From assembly GCA_937967345.1 (NCBI GenBank), contig CALBTN010000188.1, positions 1 to 14,638 of the forward strand: a stretch of DNA of 14,638 nucleotides, read 5' to 3'. The stretch is from an uncultured Rubrivivax sp. (lineage in GTDB: Bacteria; Pseudomonadota; Gammaproteobacteria; Burkholderiales; Burkholderiaceae_C). The notes beneath the pieces were generated by a model. It was not told where the DNA came from and made no database searches. It saw nothing but the letters and a program-made list of their open reading frames with translations. Below, one piece after another: positions 1-6,348 of this stretch; the stretch's first letter is position 1, and every line of letters begins with the position of its first letter. The translations under genes were made by a program, and so were the position numbers.

Positions 1-997
1 GCGAGCAGGCCGAGCACTTCTGCCCCTGCAGCCCGAAGGCCGAGCGCACGATGCCAGTGGCAGCGCGCTCCAGGTCGGCATGGCGGCTGACGATCGCCGC
101 GTTCTTGCCGCCCATCTCGGCGATGCACGGCCGCGGCCAGCCGCGCGCGGCCAAGCTGCGCACGATGCCCATGCCCACCTCGTGCGAGCCGGTGAAGGTG
201 ATGCCGGCACCGCGCACATCACCCGCCAGCGCGCCGCCGACCTCGTCGCCCGGACCCATCAGGTGGTTGAGCACGCCGTCGGGCAGCCCGGCATCGTGGA
301 AAGCCTGCATCAGAGCCACGCCGCTGCCCGCGGTGTCGCTCGCCACCTTGAACACCACCGTGTTGCCGGCCACGAGCGCCGCGGCGATCGGCCCGCCGGC
401 CAGCGCGAACGGGAAGTTGAACGGCGCGATCACTGCCCACACGCCGTGCGGGCGCAGCCGCGTGCGGTTGTGGCTGCGCCAGCCGGGCAGCGGGTCGTCG
501 GGCAAGACACGGTCGAAGCCGTCGTTGGCCTGCATCTGCTCGCAGTACCAGCGCACCAAATCGGCGGTCTCCTGCACCTCGCCGAGCGCTTCCATGCGGT
601 TCTTGCCGACCTCGAGCGCCACCGCGGCCGAGATCTCATAGACGCGCTGCTCGATCAGCTCGGCGGCGCGCAGCAACACGCGCACTCGCTCGGGCCACGG
701 CGTTGCGGCCCAGCCGGCCTGCGCCGCGGCGGCCGCCGCCACCGCATCAGCCACATCCGCCGCCGTGCCGCGCGCGTAGCGGCCGAGCAGCAGGTCGCGG
801 TCGATCGGCGAGCGCAACTCGAACTGCGCGGCGGCGCTGCGCGCGCGCCCGCCGATCCACATCGGATGCTCGGCGCCGAGGCTCGAGCGCACGCCGGCCA
901 GCGCGGCATCGAAGCGCTGGTGCAGCTCGGCCGGCGGGTCGAACATCGTCGAGTAGGTGAGCTTGAAGCGGCCCGCTGCGAAGCTGTGGTCGGTCAT
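1..997 (-). CDS. Aldehyde dehydrogenase, 1-pyrroline-5-carboxylate dehydrogenase-like (3' end beyond window)
   Basis: NAD(P)+-dependent oxidation of an aldehyde to an acid in the cytoplasm. The first 332 residues are visible; roughly 200 more should lie beyond the left edge. The visible part has the N-terminal Rossmann region, the WAVIAPFNFPFA motif that precedes cofactor binding, FTGS, the general-base glutamate in EMGGKN (E294) and the catalytic cysteine in GQKCSAC (C328). The 34-residue spacing is normal for the superfamily. GQKCSACS is the form I know from RocA/PruA-type glutamate-semialdehyde dehydrogenases, and the roughly 45-residue lead before WIGG also fits that branch. ATG at 997 is the only sensible start, because an in-frame stop lies near 1033 and no GTG or TTG follows it. 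Its own Shine-Dalgarno is poor. It is the last visible gene of the ABC-importer operon, 60 bases after the permease. The family call is firm; the substrate (glutamate semialdehyde or another aldehyde) is inference. Confidence 0.9.
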   Translation of the reverse strand, partial: MTDHSFAAGRFKLTYSTMFDPPAELHQRFDAALAGVRSSLGAEHPMWIGGRARSAAAQFELRSPIDRDLLLGRYARGTAADVADAVAAAAAAQAGWAATPWPERVRVLLRAAELIEQRVYEISAAVALEVGKNRMEALGEVQETADLVRWYCEQMQANDGFDRVLPDDPLPGWRSHNRTRLRPHGVWAVIAPFNFPFALAGGPIAAALVAGNTVVFKVASDTAGSGVALMQAFHDAGLPDGVLNHLMGPGDEVGGALAGDVRGAGITFTGSHEVGMGIVRSLAARGWPRPCIAEMGGKNAAIVSRHADLERAATGIVRSAFGLQGQKCSACS

Positions 998-1065
998 GTG
1001 CGCGCTCGAAGTGGTGAATCGATGTGCAGGTCAACCTGCCGATGGTAGTCAGCCTGCTCAGCCAT
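994..1065 (-). other. Possible 23-residue coupling ORF between permease and ALDH
   Basis: An ATG at 1065 opens a 23-codon frame (MAEQADYHRQVDLH...) that starts before the permease stop codon and ends in a TGA overlapping the ALDH start as ATGA. It has a better ribosome site than the ALDH itself: GAGGT at 1074-1078, 8 bases upstream. This would let ribosomes leaving the permease reach the ALDH start. The peptide resembles nothing I recognise, and the frame could be chance in a 60-base spacer. Confidence 0.25.
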
Positions 1066-1070
1066 CGGCA
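1037..1070 (-). promoter_or_regulatory. 9-bp stem-loop over the permease stop codon
   Basis: On the plus strand TGCCGATGG (1037-1045) pairs perfectly with CCATCGGCA (1062-1070) across a 16-base loop that holds the permease stop codon (1058-1060). A second inverted repeat, GCAGGT/ACCTGC (1026-1031 and 1034-1039), shares bases 1037-1039 with the first arm, so the two hairpins compete. There is no T-tract. It could be an RNA-processing or stability element, or a partial attenuator that lowers ALDH expression; the function is inference. Confidence 0.4.
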
Positions 1071-1870
1071 CGGACCTCGCTGTCGTGCCAGCCACCCAGC
1101 GCCCAGCGCGACAGCACGGCGACGGCGGCGTACAGCAGCACGCCGGCCAGCCCGATCAGCACCAGCGCGGCGAACATGCGTGCGATGTTCAACTGGTAGC
1201 CGCTTTGCAGGATCTGGTAGGCCAGCCCCGAGCCGGTGCCGCCGGTGCCGGCGACGAACTCGGCCACCACCGCGCCGATCAGCGCCAGCCCCGCGCTGAC
1301 GCGCAGCCCGGCAAAGAAGTACGGCAGCGCACTGGGCACGCGCAGCCGCCACAGCAGCTGCCAGCGGCTGGCGCGGTGCAGCTTGAACAAGCTCAGCAAG
1401 CCGGGCTCGACGCTGCGCAGCCCCAGCGTGGTGTTGGAGATCATCGGGAACAGCGCCACCAGCGTCGCGCAGATCACCAGCGAGGCGGTGGCGTCCTTCA
1501 CCCAGATGATGATCAGCGGCGCGATGGCGACGATCGGCGTCACCTGCAGCAGCACCGCATAGGGCAGCAGCGCGGTTTCGATGACGCGGCTTTGCACGAA
1601 GGCAAATGCGATCAGCACGCCCAGCACGGTGGCGCACAGCAAGGCCATCACGGTGATCTTCAGGGTGACCCCAAGCGCCGCCAGCAGCAGCCCGGCATCG
1701 GAGGCCAGCGCCTGTGCCACGCGCAGCGGCGACGGCAGCAGGAAAGCCGGCAGCTCGAACGCCGCAACCACCCACTGCCACAGCGCCAGCAGCGCCAGTG
1801 CCACCGCCAGCGGGTAGGCGATGCTGCGCAGCCGGGCGCGGGCGCTGCGCGCTGGCGCGGCGGGCGTCAA
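1058..1870 (-). CDS. ABC transporter permease, SsuC/TauC-type (BPD_transp_1)
   Basis: Inner-membrane channel subunit of the importer encoded with the two upstream genes. The 270 residues show about six hydrophobic segments, beginning at residues 17-38 (IAYPLAVALALLALWQWVVAA). A cytoplasmic EAA-like coupling loop lies around residues 165-190 (HRASRWQLLWRLRVPSALP), which contacts the ATPase. The start chosen is TTG at 1870. It overlaps the ATPase stop as TTGA, has GAGG 7 bases upstream (1878-1881), and gives the usual family length. The frame stays open upstream only as a shadow of the ATPase gene. No ATG lies near this point, so an annotation restricted to ATG would miss the true start. The SsuC/TauC/NMT1-partner class includes transporters for sulfonates, nitrate, thiamine precursors and others; the substrate is not deducible here. 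Confidence 0.93.
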   Translation of the reverse strand: MTPAAPARSARARLRSIAYPLAVALALLALWQWVVAAFELPAFLLPSPLRVAQALASDAGLLLAALGVTLKITVMALLCATVLGVLIAFAFVQSRVIETALLPYAVLLQVTPIVAIAPLIIIWVKDATASLVICATLVALFPMISNTTLGLRSVEPGLLSLFKLHRASRWQLLWRLRVPSALPYFFAGLRVSAGLALIGAVVAEFVAGTGGTGSGLAYQILQSGYQLNIARMFAALVLIGLAGVLLYAAVAVLSRWALGGWHDSEVRADG

Positions 1871-2670
1871 GCCGGCGCCTCGTCGAGCGGCGCGCCGCTG
1901 GCGCGCAGCAGACTGCGCTGCAGGCGCTGCGCGTGCTGCGCGAAGCCGGTGCTGACGCGAAAGCCCGGCGCGCGCGGATAGGGTTCGCCGATGTGGAACT
2001 CGTCGACCAGCCGCCCCGGGTGCGCCGCCATCACCAGCACGCGGCTGGACAGGTATACCGCTTCGTGGATCGAGTGCGTGACGAACACCACCGTCAGCCC
2101 TTGCGCACGCCACAGCGCGAGCAGCTCGGCGTCGAGCTTGTCGCGCGTGATCTGGTCGAGCGCGGCGAAGGGTTCGTCCATCAGCAGCAGCGTGGGCCGG
2201 GTGACCAGCGCGCGCGCGATCGAGGCGCGCATGCGCATGCCGCCGGACAGCTCGCGCGGCCGCTGGGTGGCACAGCGTTCCAGCCCGACCAGCGCCAGCG
2301 CCTCGCGCACCCGTTGTCGCGCGTCGCCCCGGGACACGCCGGCCAGGTCCAGCGGCAGCCGCACGTTGGTCTGCACGTCGGCCCAGGGCATGAGCGTGGG
2401 CGCCTGGAACACGAAGGCTAGCCGGTGGCCGCTGCCTTCGACCTGCTGCACCGGTTGCCCCCACAGCCGCAGGCTGCCCACGCTGGGTTCCAGGAGCCCG
2501 GCGATCAGGTTCAGCAGCGTGCTCTTGCCGCAGCCCGAAGGGCCGATCAGCGTCAGGAACTCGCCTTCGCCGACACGCAGGTCCAGCGGTTGCAGCGCGC
2601 AGGTGCCGTTCGGGTAGGTCTTGCCAAGCGCATGCAGCTCGACGGCGGGAACGCGGGCCTCGTCGGTCAT
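1867..2670 (-). CDS. ABC transporter ATP-binding protein (SsuB/TauB/NrtD-type)
   Basis: Cytoplasmic ATPase that powers the importer. The 267 residues contain Walker A GPSGCGKST (43-51), Q-loop Q89, signature LSGGM (141-145), Walker B LLLMDEP (161-167) and H-loop H199 in VTHSIHEAV. All catalytic residues are intact. The HSIHEAVYLSSRVLVM segment is characteristic of the nitrate/sulfonate/taurine importer branch. Start ATG at 2670 lies 13 bases after the binding-protein stop, with no strong Shine-Dalgarno, so translation is probably coupled. The end overlaps the permease start by 4 bases. Confidence 0.95.
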   Translation of the reverse strand: MTDEARVPAVELHALGKTYPNGTCALQPLDLRVGEGEFLTLIGPSGCGKSTLLNLIAGLLEPSVGSLRLWGQPVQQVEGSGHRLAFVFQAPTLMPWADVQTNVRLPLDLAGVSRGDARQRVREALALVGLERCATQRPRELSGGMRMRASIARALVTRPTLLLMDEPFAALDQITRDKLDAELLALWRAQGLTVVFVTHSIHEAVYLSSRVLVMAAHPGRLVDEFHIGEPYPRAPGFRVSTGFAQHAQRLQRSLLRASGAPLDEAPA

Positions 2671-2683
2671 GCGGCGGCGCGCG

Positions 2684-3676
2684 TCAGGGCAGGATGCGCA
2701 AGTCCTTGACGAACTCGGTGGTGTAGGTCTTCTTCACGTCGACCCTGGGGTCCAGCAGCTTCAGCGACACCATCATGTCGTGGGTCTGGCGAAAGCGCTC
2801 GCCGTTCATCGTGCCCACGCCGGCGCGCGCCGCGTCGCCGCCGAAGACCATGCCGCTGGCGAGCATCATCTTGCGCCCGTGCGCCAGCAGTTCGTCGCTC
2901 ACGTTCGGGTTGTCCTTCTTGATCAGCGCATCGGCCGCGGCCGGATCGGCCTGCAGGTAGTCCTTCCAGCCCTGCATGCTGGCTTTGACGAAGGCGGCCA
3001 CCTCCTTGGGCCGTTTCTTCAGCGTGTCGCGCATGCACACGATGGTGGTCGAATACGGCGGCCAGCCGGAGTCCGACAGCAGCAGCGCGGTGGGCTTGAA
3101 GCCGGCCTGCTGCTCGATGGCGTAGGGCTCGCTGGACAGGTAGCCCTGCTGCACCGCGTTGCGGTCGGCGATGAAAGGCTGGATATTGAAGGTGTAGGGC
3201 CGCAGCTGCGAGTCGCTCAGGCCGAAGGTGGATCGCAGCCACGGCCAGTAGTTGGTGTGCGCGTCGGCCGAGATCAGGATGGTGCGGCCCTTCAGGTCGG
3301 CCATGGTCTTGAACACCTCGGGGTGGCCGATCATCACCAGCGGGTCCTTCTGGAAGGCCGCGGCCACCGTCACCGCGTCGATGCCCTGCTCGTGCGCCTT
3401 GATGATCTGCACGTCGTAGCCCATCAGGCAGTCGGCCTGGCCCGCGGCCAGCAGTTGCAGCCCGTTGACCTGCGGCCCGCCCATGCGCAGCCTGACGTCC
3501 AGGCCCTCCTTCTTGTACAGGCCCGCGGCTTGCGCCTGGTAGAAGCCGCCGTGCTCGGCCTGCGCATACCAGTTGGTCAGGAAGGTGAACGGCTGCTGCG
3601 CCTGCGCCGCGGCGGCGGCGCCGCCCAGCAGCGCCAGCGCGGCATGGCGCAGGAATCGGCACACCCCCGGGCTCAT
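2684..3676 (-). CDS. ABC transporter substrate-binding protein, NMT1/THI5-like
   Basis: Periplasmic protein that captures the substrate for the importer. It has 330 residues. The N-terminus (MSPGVCRFLRHAALALLGGA...) is a Sec signal peptide with a likely cut after AQA at residue 26. The only cysteine in that region (C6) is too early for a lipobox, so the protein is probably soluble. The mature start TFLTNWYAQAEHGGFYQAQ and the following GLYKKEGLDVRL match the first strand and helix of the NMT1/THI5 fold, which binds thiamine precursors, riboflavin-like compounds, pyrimidines and others. ATG at 3676 overlaps the acyl-CoA dehydrogenase stop as ATGA. The frame runs open further upstream, but only inside that gene. 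The tie between a catabolic enzyme and the binding protein suggests a catabolic import substrate. The family is clear, the ligand unknown. Confidence 0.92.
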   Translation of the reverse strand: MSPGVCRFLRHAALALLGGAAAAAQAQQPFTFLTNWYAQAEHGGFYQAQAAGLYKKEGLDVRLRMGGPQVNGLQLLAAGQADCLMGYDVQIIKAHEQGIDAVTVAAAFQKDPLVMIGHPEVFKTMADLKGRTILISADAHTNYWPWLRSTFGLSDSQLRPYTFNIQPFIADRNAVQQGYLSSEPYAIEQQAGFKPTALLLSDSGWPPYSTTIVCMRDTLKKRPKEVAAFVKASMQGWKDYLQADPAAADALIKKDNPNVSDELLAHGRKMMLASGMVFGGDAARAGVGTMNGERFRQTHDMMVSLKLLDPRVDVKKTYTTEFVKDLRILP

Positions 3677-4833
3677 CGCCCGCCCAGCCCGAGCGAGCGG
3701 CTGATCACCTCTTTCATGATCTCGTTGGTGCCGCCATAGATGCGCTGCACGCGCGCGTCGGCCCAGGCGCGCGCCACCGGCAGCTCCCACATGTAGCCGT
3801 AGCCGCCGTGCAGTTGCACGCATTCGTCGATCACCTTGTTCTGCAGGTCGCTGCACCAGTACTTGGCCATCGACGCGGTGGCGGTGTCGAGCCGTTCATG
3901 CAGCAGCAGCTCGATGCACTTGTCGACGAAGACACGCGCCACCTGGGTCTCGGTCTGCAGTTCGGCCAGCTTCCAGCGCGTGTTCTGGTATGCGGCCAGC
4001 GCCTGGCCGAACACCTGGCGCTGGTTGACATAGGCGATGGTCTGGTCGATCGCCGCTTGCATGCTGGCCACCGCGCCGATGGCGATCTGCAGCCGCTCCC
4101 ACGGCAGCTGCTCCATCAGGCAAATGAAGCCGCGGTTGAGCTGCCCGGGCCCGCCCAGCAGGTTGTCGGCCGGCACCTTGACGCCGTCGAAGAACAGCTC
4201 CGAGGTGTCCTGCGCCTTCATGCCGACCTTCTTCAGCCGCTTGCCGCGCTCGAAGCCGGCCATGCCGCGCTCGACCAGCAGCAAGCTGGTGCCCTTGGCG
4301 CCGGCCTCGGGGTGGGTCTTGGCCACCACGATCACCAGGTCGGCGTGCCAGCCGTTGGTGATGAAGGTCTTGCTGCCGTTGAGCAGGTAGTGGCTGCCTT
4401 GCAGCACCGCGCTGGTCTTCACCGCCTGCAGGTCCGAGCCGGCGCCCGGCTCGCTCATCGCGATCGCGCCCACGATCTCGCCGCTGGCCAGCCCGGGCAG
4501 GTAGCGCTGCTTCTGCGCCTCGGTGCCGTAGTGCAGGATGTACGGTGCGACGATCTCGTTGTGCAGCCCGAAGCCGATGCCGCTGAAGCCGCCGGCACTG
4601 AGCAGCTCCATCTGCGCCACCGAATACAGCTTGTCGGCCCCGGCGCCGCCGTAGGCCTCGGGCATGGTCATGCACAGCAAGCCGTTGGCGCCGGCCTTGC
4701 GCCAGACCTCGCGGTCGACATAGCCCTGCTCTTCCCACTGCGCATGCCAAGGCGCGATCTCCTTGTCGACGAAGCGCGCGAAGCTGTCGGCAAAGGCGCG
4801 GTGGTCGGCATTGAATAGCGTGCGTTCGATCAT
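3673..4833 (-). CDS. Acyl-CoA dehydrogenase, long-chain (LCAD)-like
   Basis: FAD enzyme that introduces a trans-2 double bond into an acyl-CoA and passes electrons to ETF; cytoplasmic. The 386 residues are full length for the family. Visible landmarks are the N-terminal helical domain, AMSEPGAGSDLQ (125-136, flavin and substrate contact), the beta domain, and the C-terminal helices with LHGGYGYMWE and RIYGGTNEIMKEVI. Where medium- and short-chain enzymes carry the catalytic Glu (IYEGT), this protein has glycine (IYGGT). Instead a Glu sits at 246 in QLPWERL, the alternative position used by LCAD and isovaleryl-CoA dehydrogenase, so it should be active. ATG at 4833 is preferred. A GTG at 4854 would add seven residues that do not look conserved. 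It is the first gene of the operon and overlaps the binding-protein gene by 4 bases. The chain length or branching of the substrate is not determined. Confidence 0.93.
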   Translation of the reverse strand: MIERTLFNADHRAFADSFARFVDKEIAPWHAQWEEQGYVDREVWRKAGANGLLCMTMPEAYGGAGADKLYSVAQMELLSAGGFSGIGFGLHNEIVAPYILHYGTEAQKQRYLPGLASGEIVGAIAMSEPGAGSDLQAVKTSAVLQGSHYLLNGSKTFITNGWHADLVIVVAKTHPEAGAKGTSLLLVERGMAGFERGKRLKKVGMKAQDTSELFFDGVKVPADNLLGGPGQLNRGFICLMEQLPWERLQIAIGAVASMQAAIDQTIAYVNQRQVFGQALAAYQNTRWKLAELQTETQVARVFVDKCIELLLHERLDTATASMAKYWCSDLQNKVIDECVQLHGGYGYMWELPVARAWADARVQRIYGGTNEIMKEVISRSLGLGGR

Positions 4834-4967
4834 CGGTTCGGTCTCGCAGGGCACAGGCTTGCCACAATGCTACCGAAGCCGCCGCCGTGCGGCGCCGGCG
4901 CAGGCCGCCAACGCCACACGGCCAACCCCGGCCGCGGCCGGGCCGTACCACGATCGAGGACCCCGCA
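4834..4967. promoter_or_regulatory. Divergent intergenic region, probable promoters for both sides
   Basis: These 134 bases separate the minus-strand acyl-CoA dehydrogenase/ABC operon from the plus-strand membrane-protein gene, so promoters for both directions should lie here. A CACAAT at 4863-4868 could serve as a plus-strand -10, but I see no matching -35 at 16-18 bases, and I cannot assign a minus-strand promoter. The right half is extremely GC-rich and contains the palindrome listed separately. No riboswitch consensus, such as a thiamine box, is visible. Confidence 0.4.
4927..4942. repeat. Perfect 16-base palindrome upstream of the membrane-protein gene
   Basis: CCCGGCCGCGGCCGGG reads the same on both strands. 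It is centred about 33 bases before the ATG at 4968. A second pairing, ACGGCC (4918-4923) with GGCCGT (4941-4946), overlaps it. It could be an operator or an RNA hairpin in the leader; in DNA this GC-rich, chance is also possible. Confidence 0.45.
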
Positions 4968-5258
4968 ATGGACTGGATATTCGTTGGCAAGCTCATCGTG
5001 TGGGCCCTGGTCGGGTCGTTCGCGGGCGCATTGGCCGGCAGGATCGCCACGCGGCAGCGCGCCGGCTACGGCCGCTGGACCAACCTGCTGATCGGCATGC
5101 TCGGCGCGTTGGTCGGCGGCTGGCTGTTTGCGTGGCTGGGCATCGACTTCGGGCTGGGCCAGATCACCGTGTCGGTCGCCGACTTGATCGCGGCCTTCGT
5201 CGGCTCGCTGCTGTGCATCGCGGCTTGGGCGCTGTGGCGCCGGCGCGGCCGGGCGTGA
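4968..5258 (+). CDS. GlsB/YeaQ/YmgE-family small membrane protein
   Basis: A 96-residue, very hydrophobic inner-membrane protein with three predicted segments: about residues 4-24 (IFVGKLIVWALVGSFAGALAG), 38-58 (TNLLIGMLGALVGGWLFAW) and 69-90. A basic tail, RRRGRA, fits a cytoplasmic C-terminus. The glycine-rich GSFAGALAGRI and IGMLGALVGGWLF pattern matches the transglycosylase-associated/GlsB family, often stress-induced and without a proven enzymatic role. GAGGA at 4956-4960 lies 7 bases before ATG and decides the start. A 61-base gap separates it from the next plus-strand gene, so the two may be co-transcribed. The precise function is unknown. Confidence 0.8.
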   Translation: MDWIFVGKLIVWALVGSFAGALAGRIATRQRAGYGRWTNLLIGMLGALVGGWLFAWLGIDFGLGQITVSVADLIAAFVGSLLCIAAWALWRRRGRA

Positions 5259-5319
5259 CGATCGCGGCCACGCCATCGGTCCGTGGCCCCATGCGCTGCG
5301 CACCAGCCAGATCACGCCG

Positions 5320-6318
5320 ATGAGCCGCCACCGCGCCTGGTCGTGCACCGAGCTGCGCGACGACCACGGCGGGCTGCAGTTGCTGCGCCAGCCGCACCTG
5401 CCCTGCCCGCCCGGTCAGCTTCGCGTTCGGGTGCACGCGGCGGCGCTGAACTTCGGCGATCTGCTGATGGCCCAGGGCAGGTACCAGCACCGCCCGGCGT
5501 TGCCGTTCGTCGCCGGCATGGAATGCGCGGGCGAGGTGGTCGAGGCCGCAAGCGGCGTGCGCTGGCCTGCAGTGGGCGACCCCGTGTGCTACAGCGCGCC
5601 GAACGGCGCCTTCACTGAGGAGTTGCTCGCGCCGCCGGCGCTGCTTCGGCCGCTGCCGAGCGGCTTCAGCATGGCCGAGGGCGCGGCCTACGCGGTGGCC
5701 GCGTTGACCGCCTGGGTCGCGCTGGTGCGCCGTGGCGCGCTGCAGCCGGGCGAGACGCTGCTGGTGCATGGCGCCGGCGGCGGCGCCGGCCTGGCCGCGG
5801 TGCAACTGGGCCACTTTCTCGGCGCGAGCGTGATCGCCACCGCCCGCTCAGCCGCCAAGCTGGAGGCAGCGCGCGCGGCCGGCGCCGCGCACACCTTGGT
5901 GCTCGCACCCGGCGCCAAGGGCATGAGCGATGCGGTCAAGGCGCTGACCGGCGGTCGCGGCGCCAACGTGGTCTTCGACCCGGTGGGCGGCGATGTCTTC
6001 GATGCGTCGCTGCATTGCATCGCCTGGGGCGGCCGGCTGCTGGTGGTGGGCTTTGCCAGCGGACGCATCGCCAGCGTGCCGGCCAACCTGCCGCTGATCA
6101 AGGGCTTTGCCGTGATCGGCGTGCGTGCCGGCGAGTACGGCCGCCGCGACCCCGAGCGCGGCCTGCAGAACCGTCAGGCGGTCGAGGCGCTGGCCGCGCA
6201 GGGGCTGTTCAGACCGCACATCGGCGCGCGCTTCGGCTTCGAGCAACTGCCCGACGCGTACCGCGCGCTGGCCGAGCGGCGCGCCAGCGGCAAGGTCGTG
6301 ATCGACATCGGCGGCTGA
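5320..6318 (+). CDS. Quinone oxidoreductase-type MDR reductase (zinc-free)
   Basis: NAD(P)H-dependent reductase of the medium-chain dehydrogenase superfamily, 332 residues, cytoplasmic. Order of domains: N-terminal GroES-like fold with AAALNFGDLLMAQGRY (about 40-55) and GMECAGEVVE (66-75), then a Rossmann domain with HGAGGGAGLAAVQLG (150-164) and DPVGGDVFDASL. The LNFGD motif and the absence of the structural- and catalytic-zinc cysteine pattern place it in the NADPH:quinone reductase branch rather than among alcohol dehydrogenases. The nucleotide loop is GAGGGAG, where the commoner form is GAAGGVG, a mild variation. Homologues reduce quinones, enones or acyl-CoA enoyl groups, and the real substrate is open. 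ATG at 5320 fits the family N-terminus, though its ribosome site is weak. It converges on the deaminase gene with 30 bases between stop codons. Confidence 0.9.
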   Translation: MSRHRAWSCTELRDDHGGLQLLRQPHLPCPPGQLRVRVHAAALNFGDLLMAQGRYQHRPALPFVAGMECAGEVVEAASGVRWPAVGDPVCYSAPNGAFTEELLAPPALLRPLPSGFSMAEGAAYAVAALTAWVALVRRGALQPGETLLVHGAGGGAGLAAVQLGHFLGASVIATARSAAKLEAARAAGAAHTLVLAPGAKGMSDAVKALTGGRGANVVFDPVGGDVFDASLHCIAWGGRLLVVGFASGRIASVPANLPLIKGFAVIGVRAGEYGRRDPERGLQNRQAVEALAAQGLFRPHIGARFGFEQLPDAYRALAERRASGKVVIDIGG

Positions 6319-6320
6319 GC

Positions 6321-6344
6321 CGCCGGCATGGCCCGCGGCCGGCG
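6321..6344. terminator. Weak stem-loop between convergent genes
   Basis: CGCCGGC (6321-6327) pairs with GCCGGCG (6338-6344) around a 10-base loop in the 30-base gap between the two converging stop codons. The position suits a shared terminator, but the stem is short and there is no clear T-run on either side, so it is a weak candidate. Confidence 0.25.
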
Positions 6345-6348
6345 CTCT

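Noticed and set aside
1..997. Frameshifted or broken aldehyde dehydrogenase
   Set aside because: Short apparent frames appear here only because the true frame runs off the window edge. It is continuous from 997 to base 2, with both catalytic residues in place.
1871..2464. Upstream extension of the permease frame to give a 468-residue protein
   Set aside because: The extra N-terminal residues are an out-of-frame reading of the ATPase gene. The TTG at 1870 with a ribosome site gives a normal permease length.
3677..3856. Longer 390-residue version of the substrate-binding protein
   Set aside because: The added segment reads through the acyl-CoA dehydrogenase gene in another frame and would place 60 residues before the signal peptide.
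4834..4967. Thiamine or other riboswitch upstream of the NMT1-type importer operon
   Set aside because: No thiamine-box consensus such as CTGAGA, nor another conserved aptamer core, is visible on the minus strand, and the 134-base spacer is mostly low-diversity GC.
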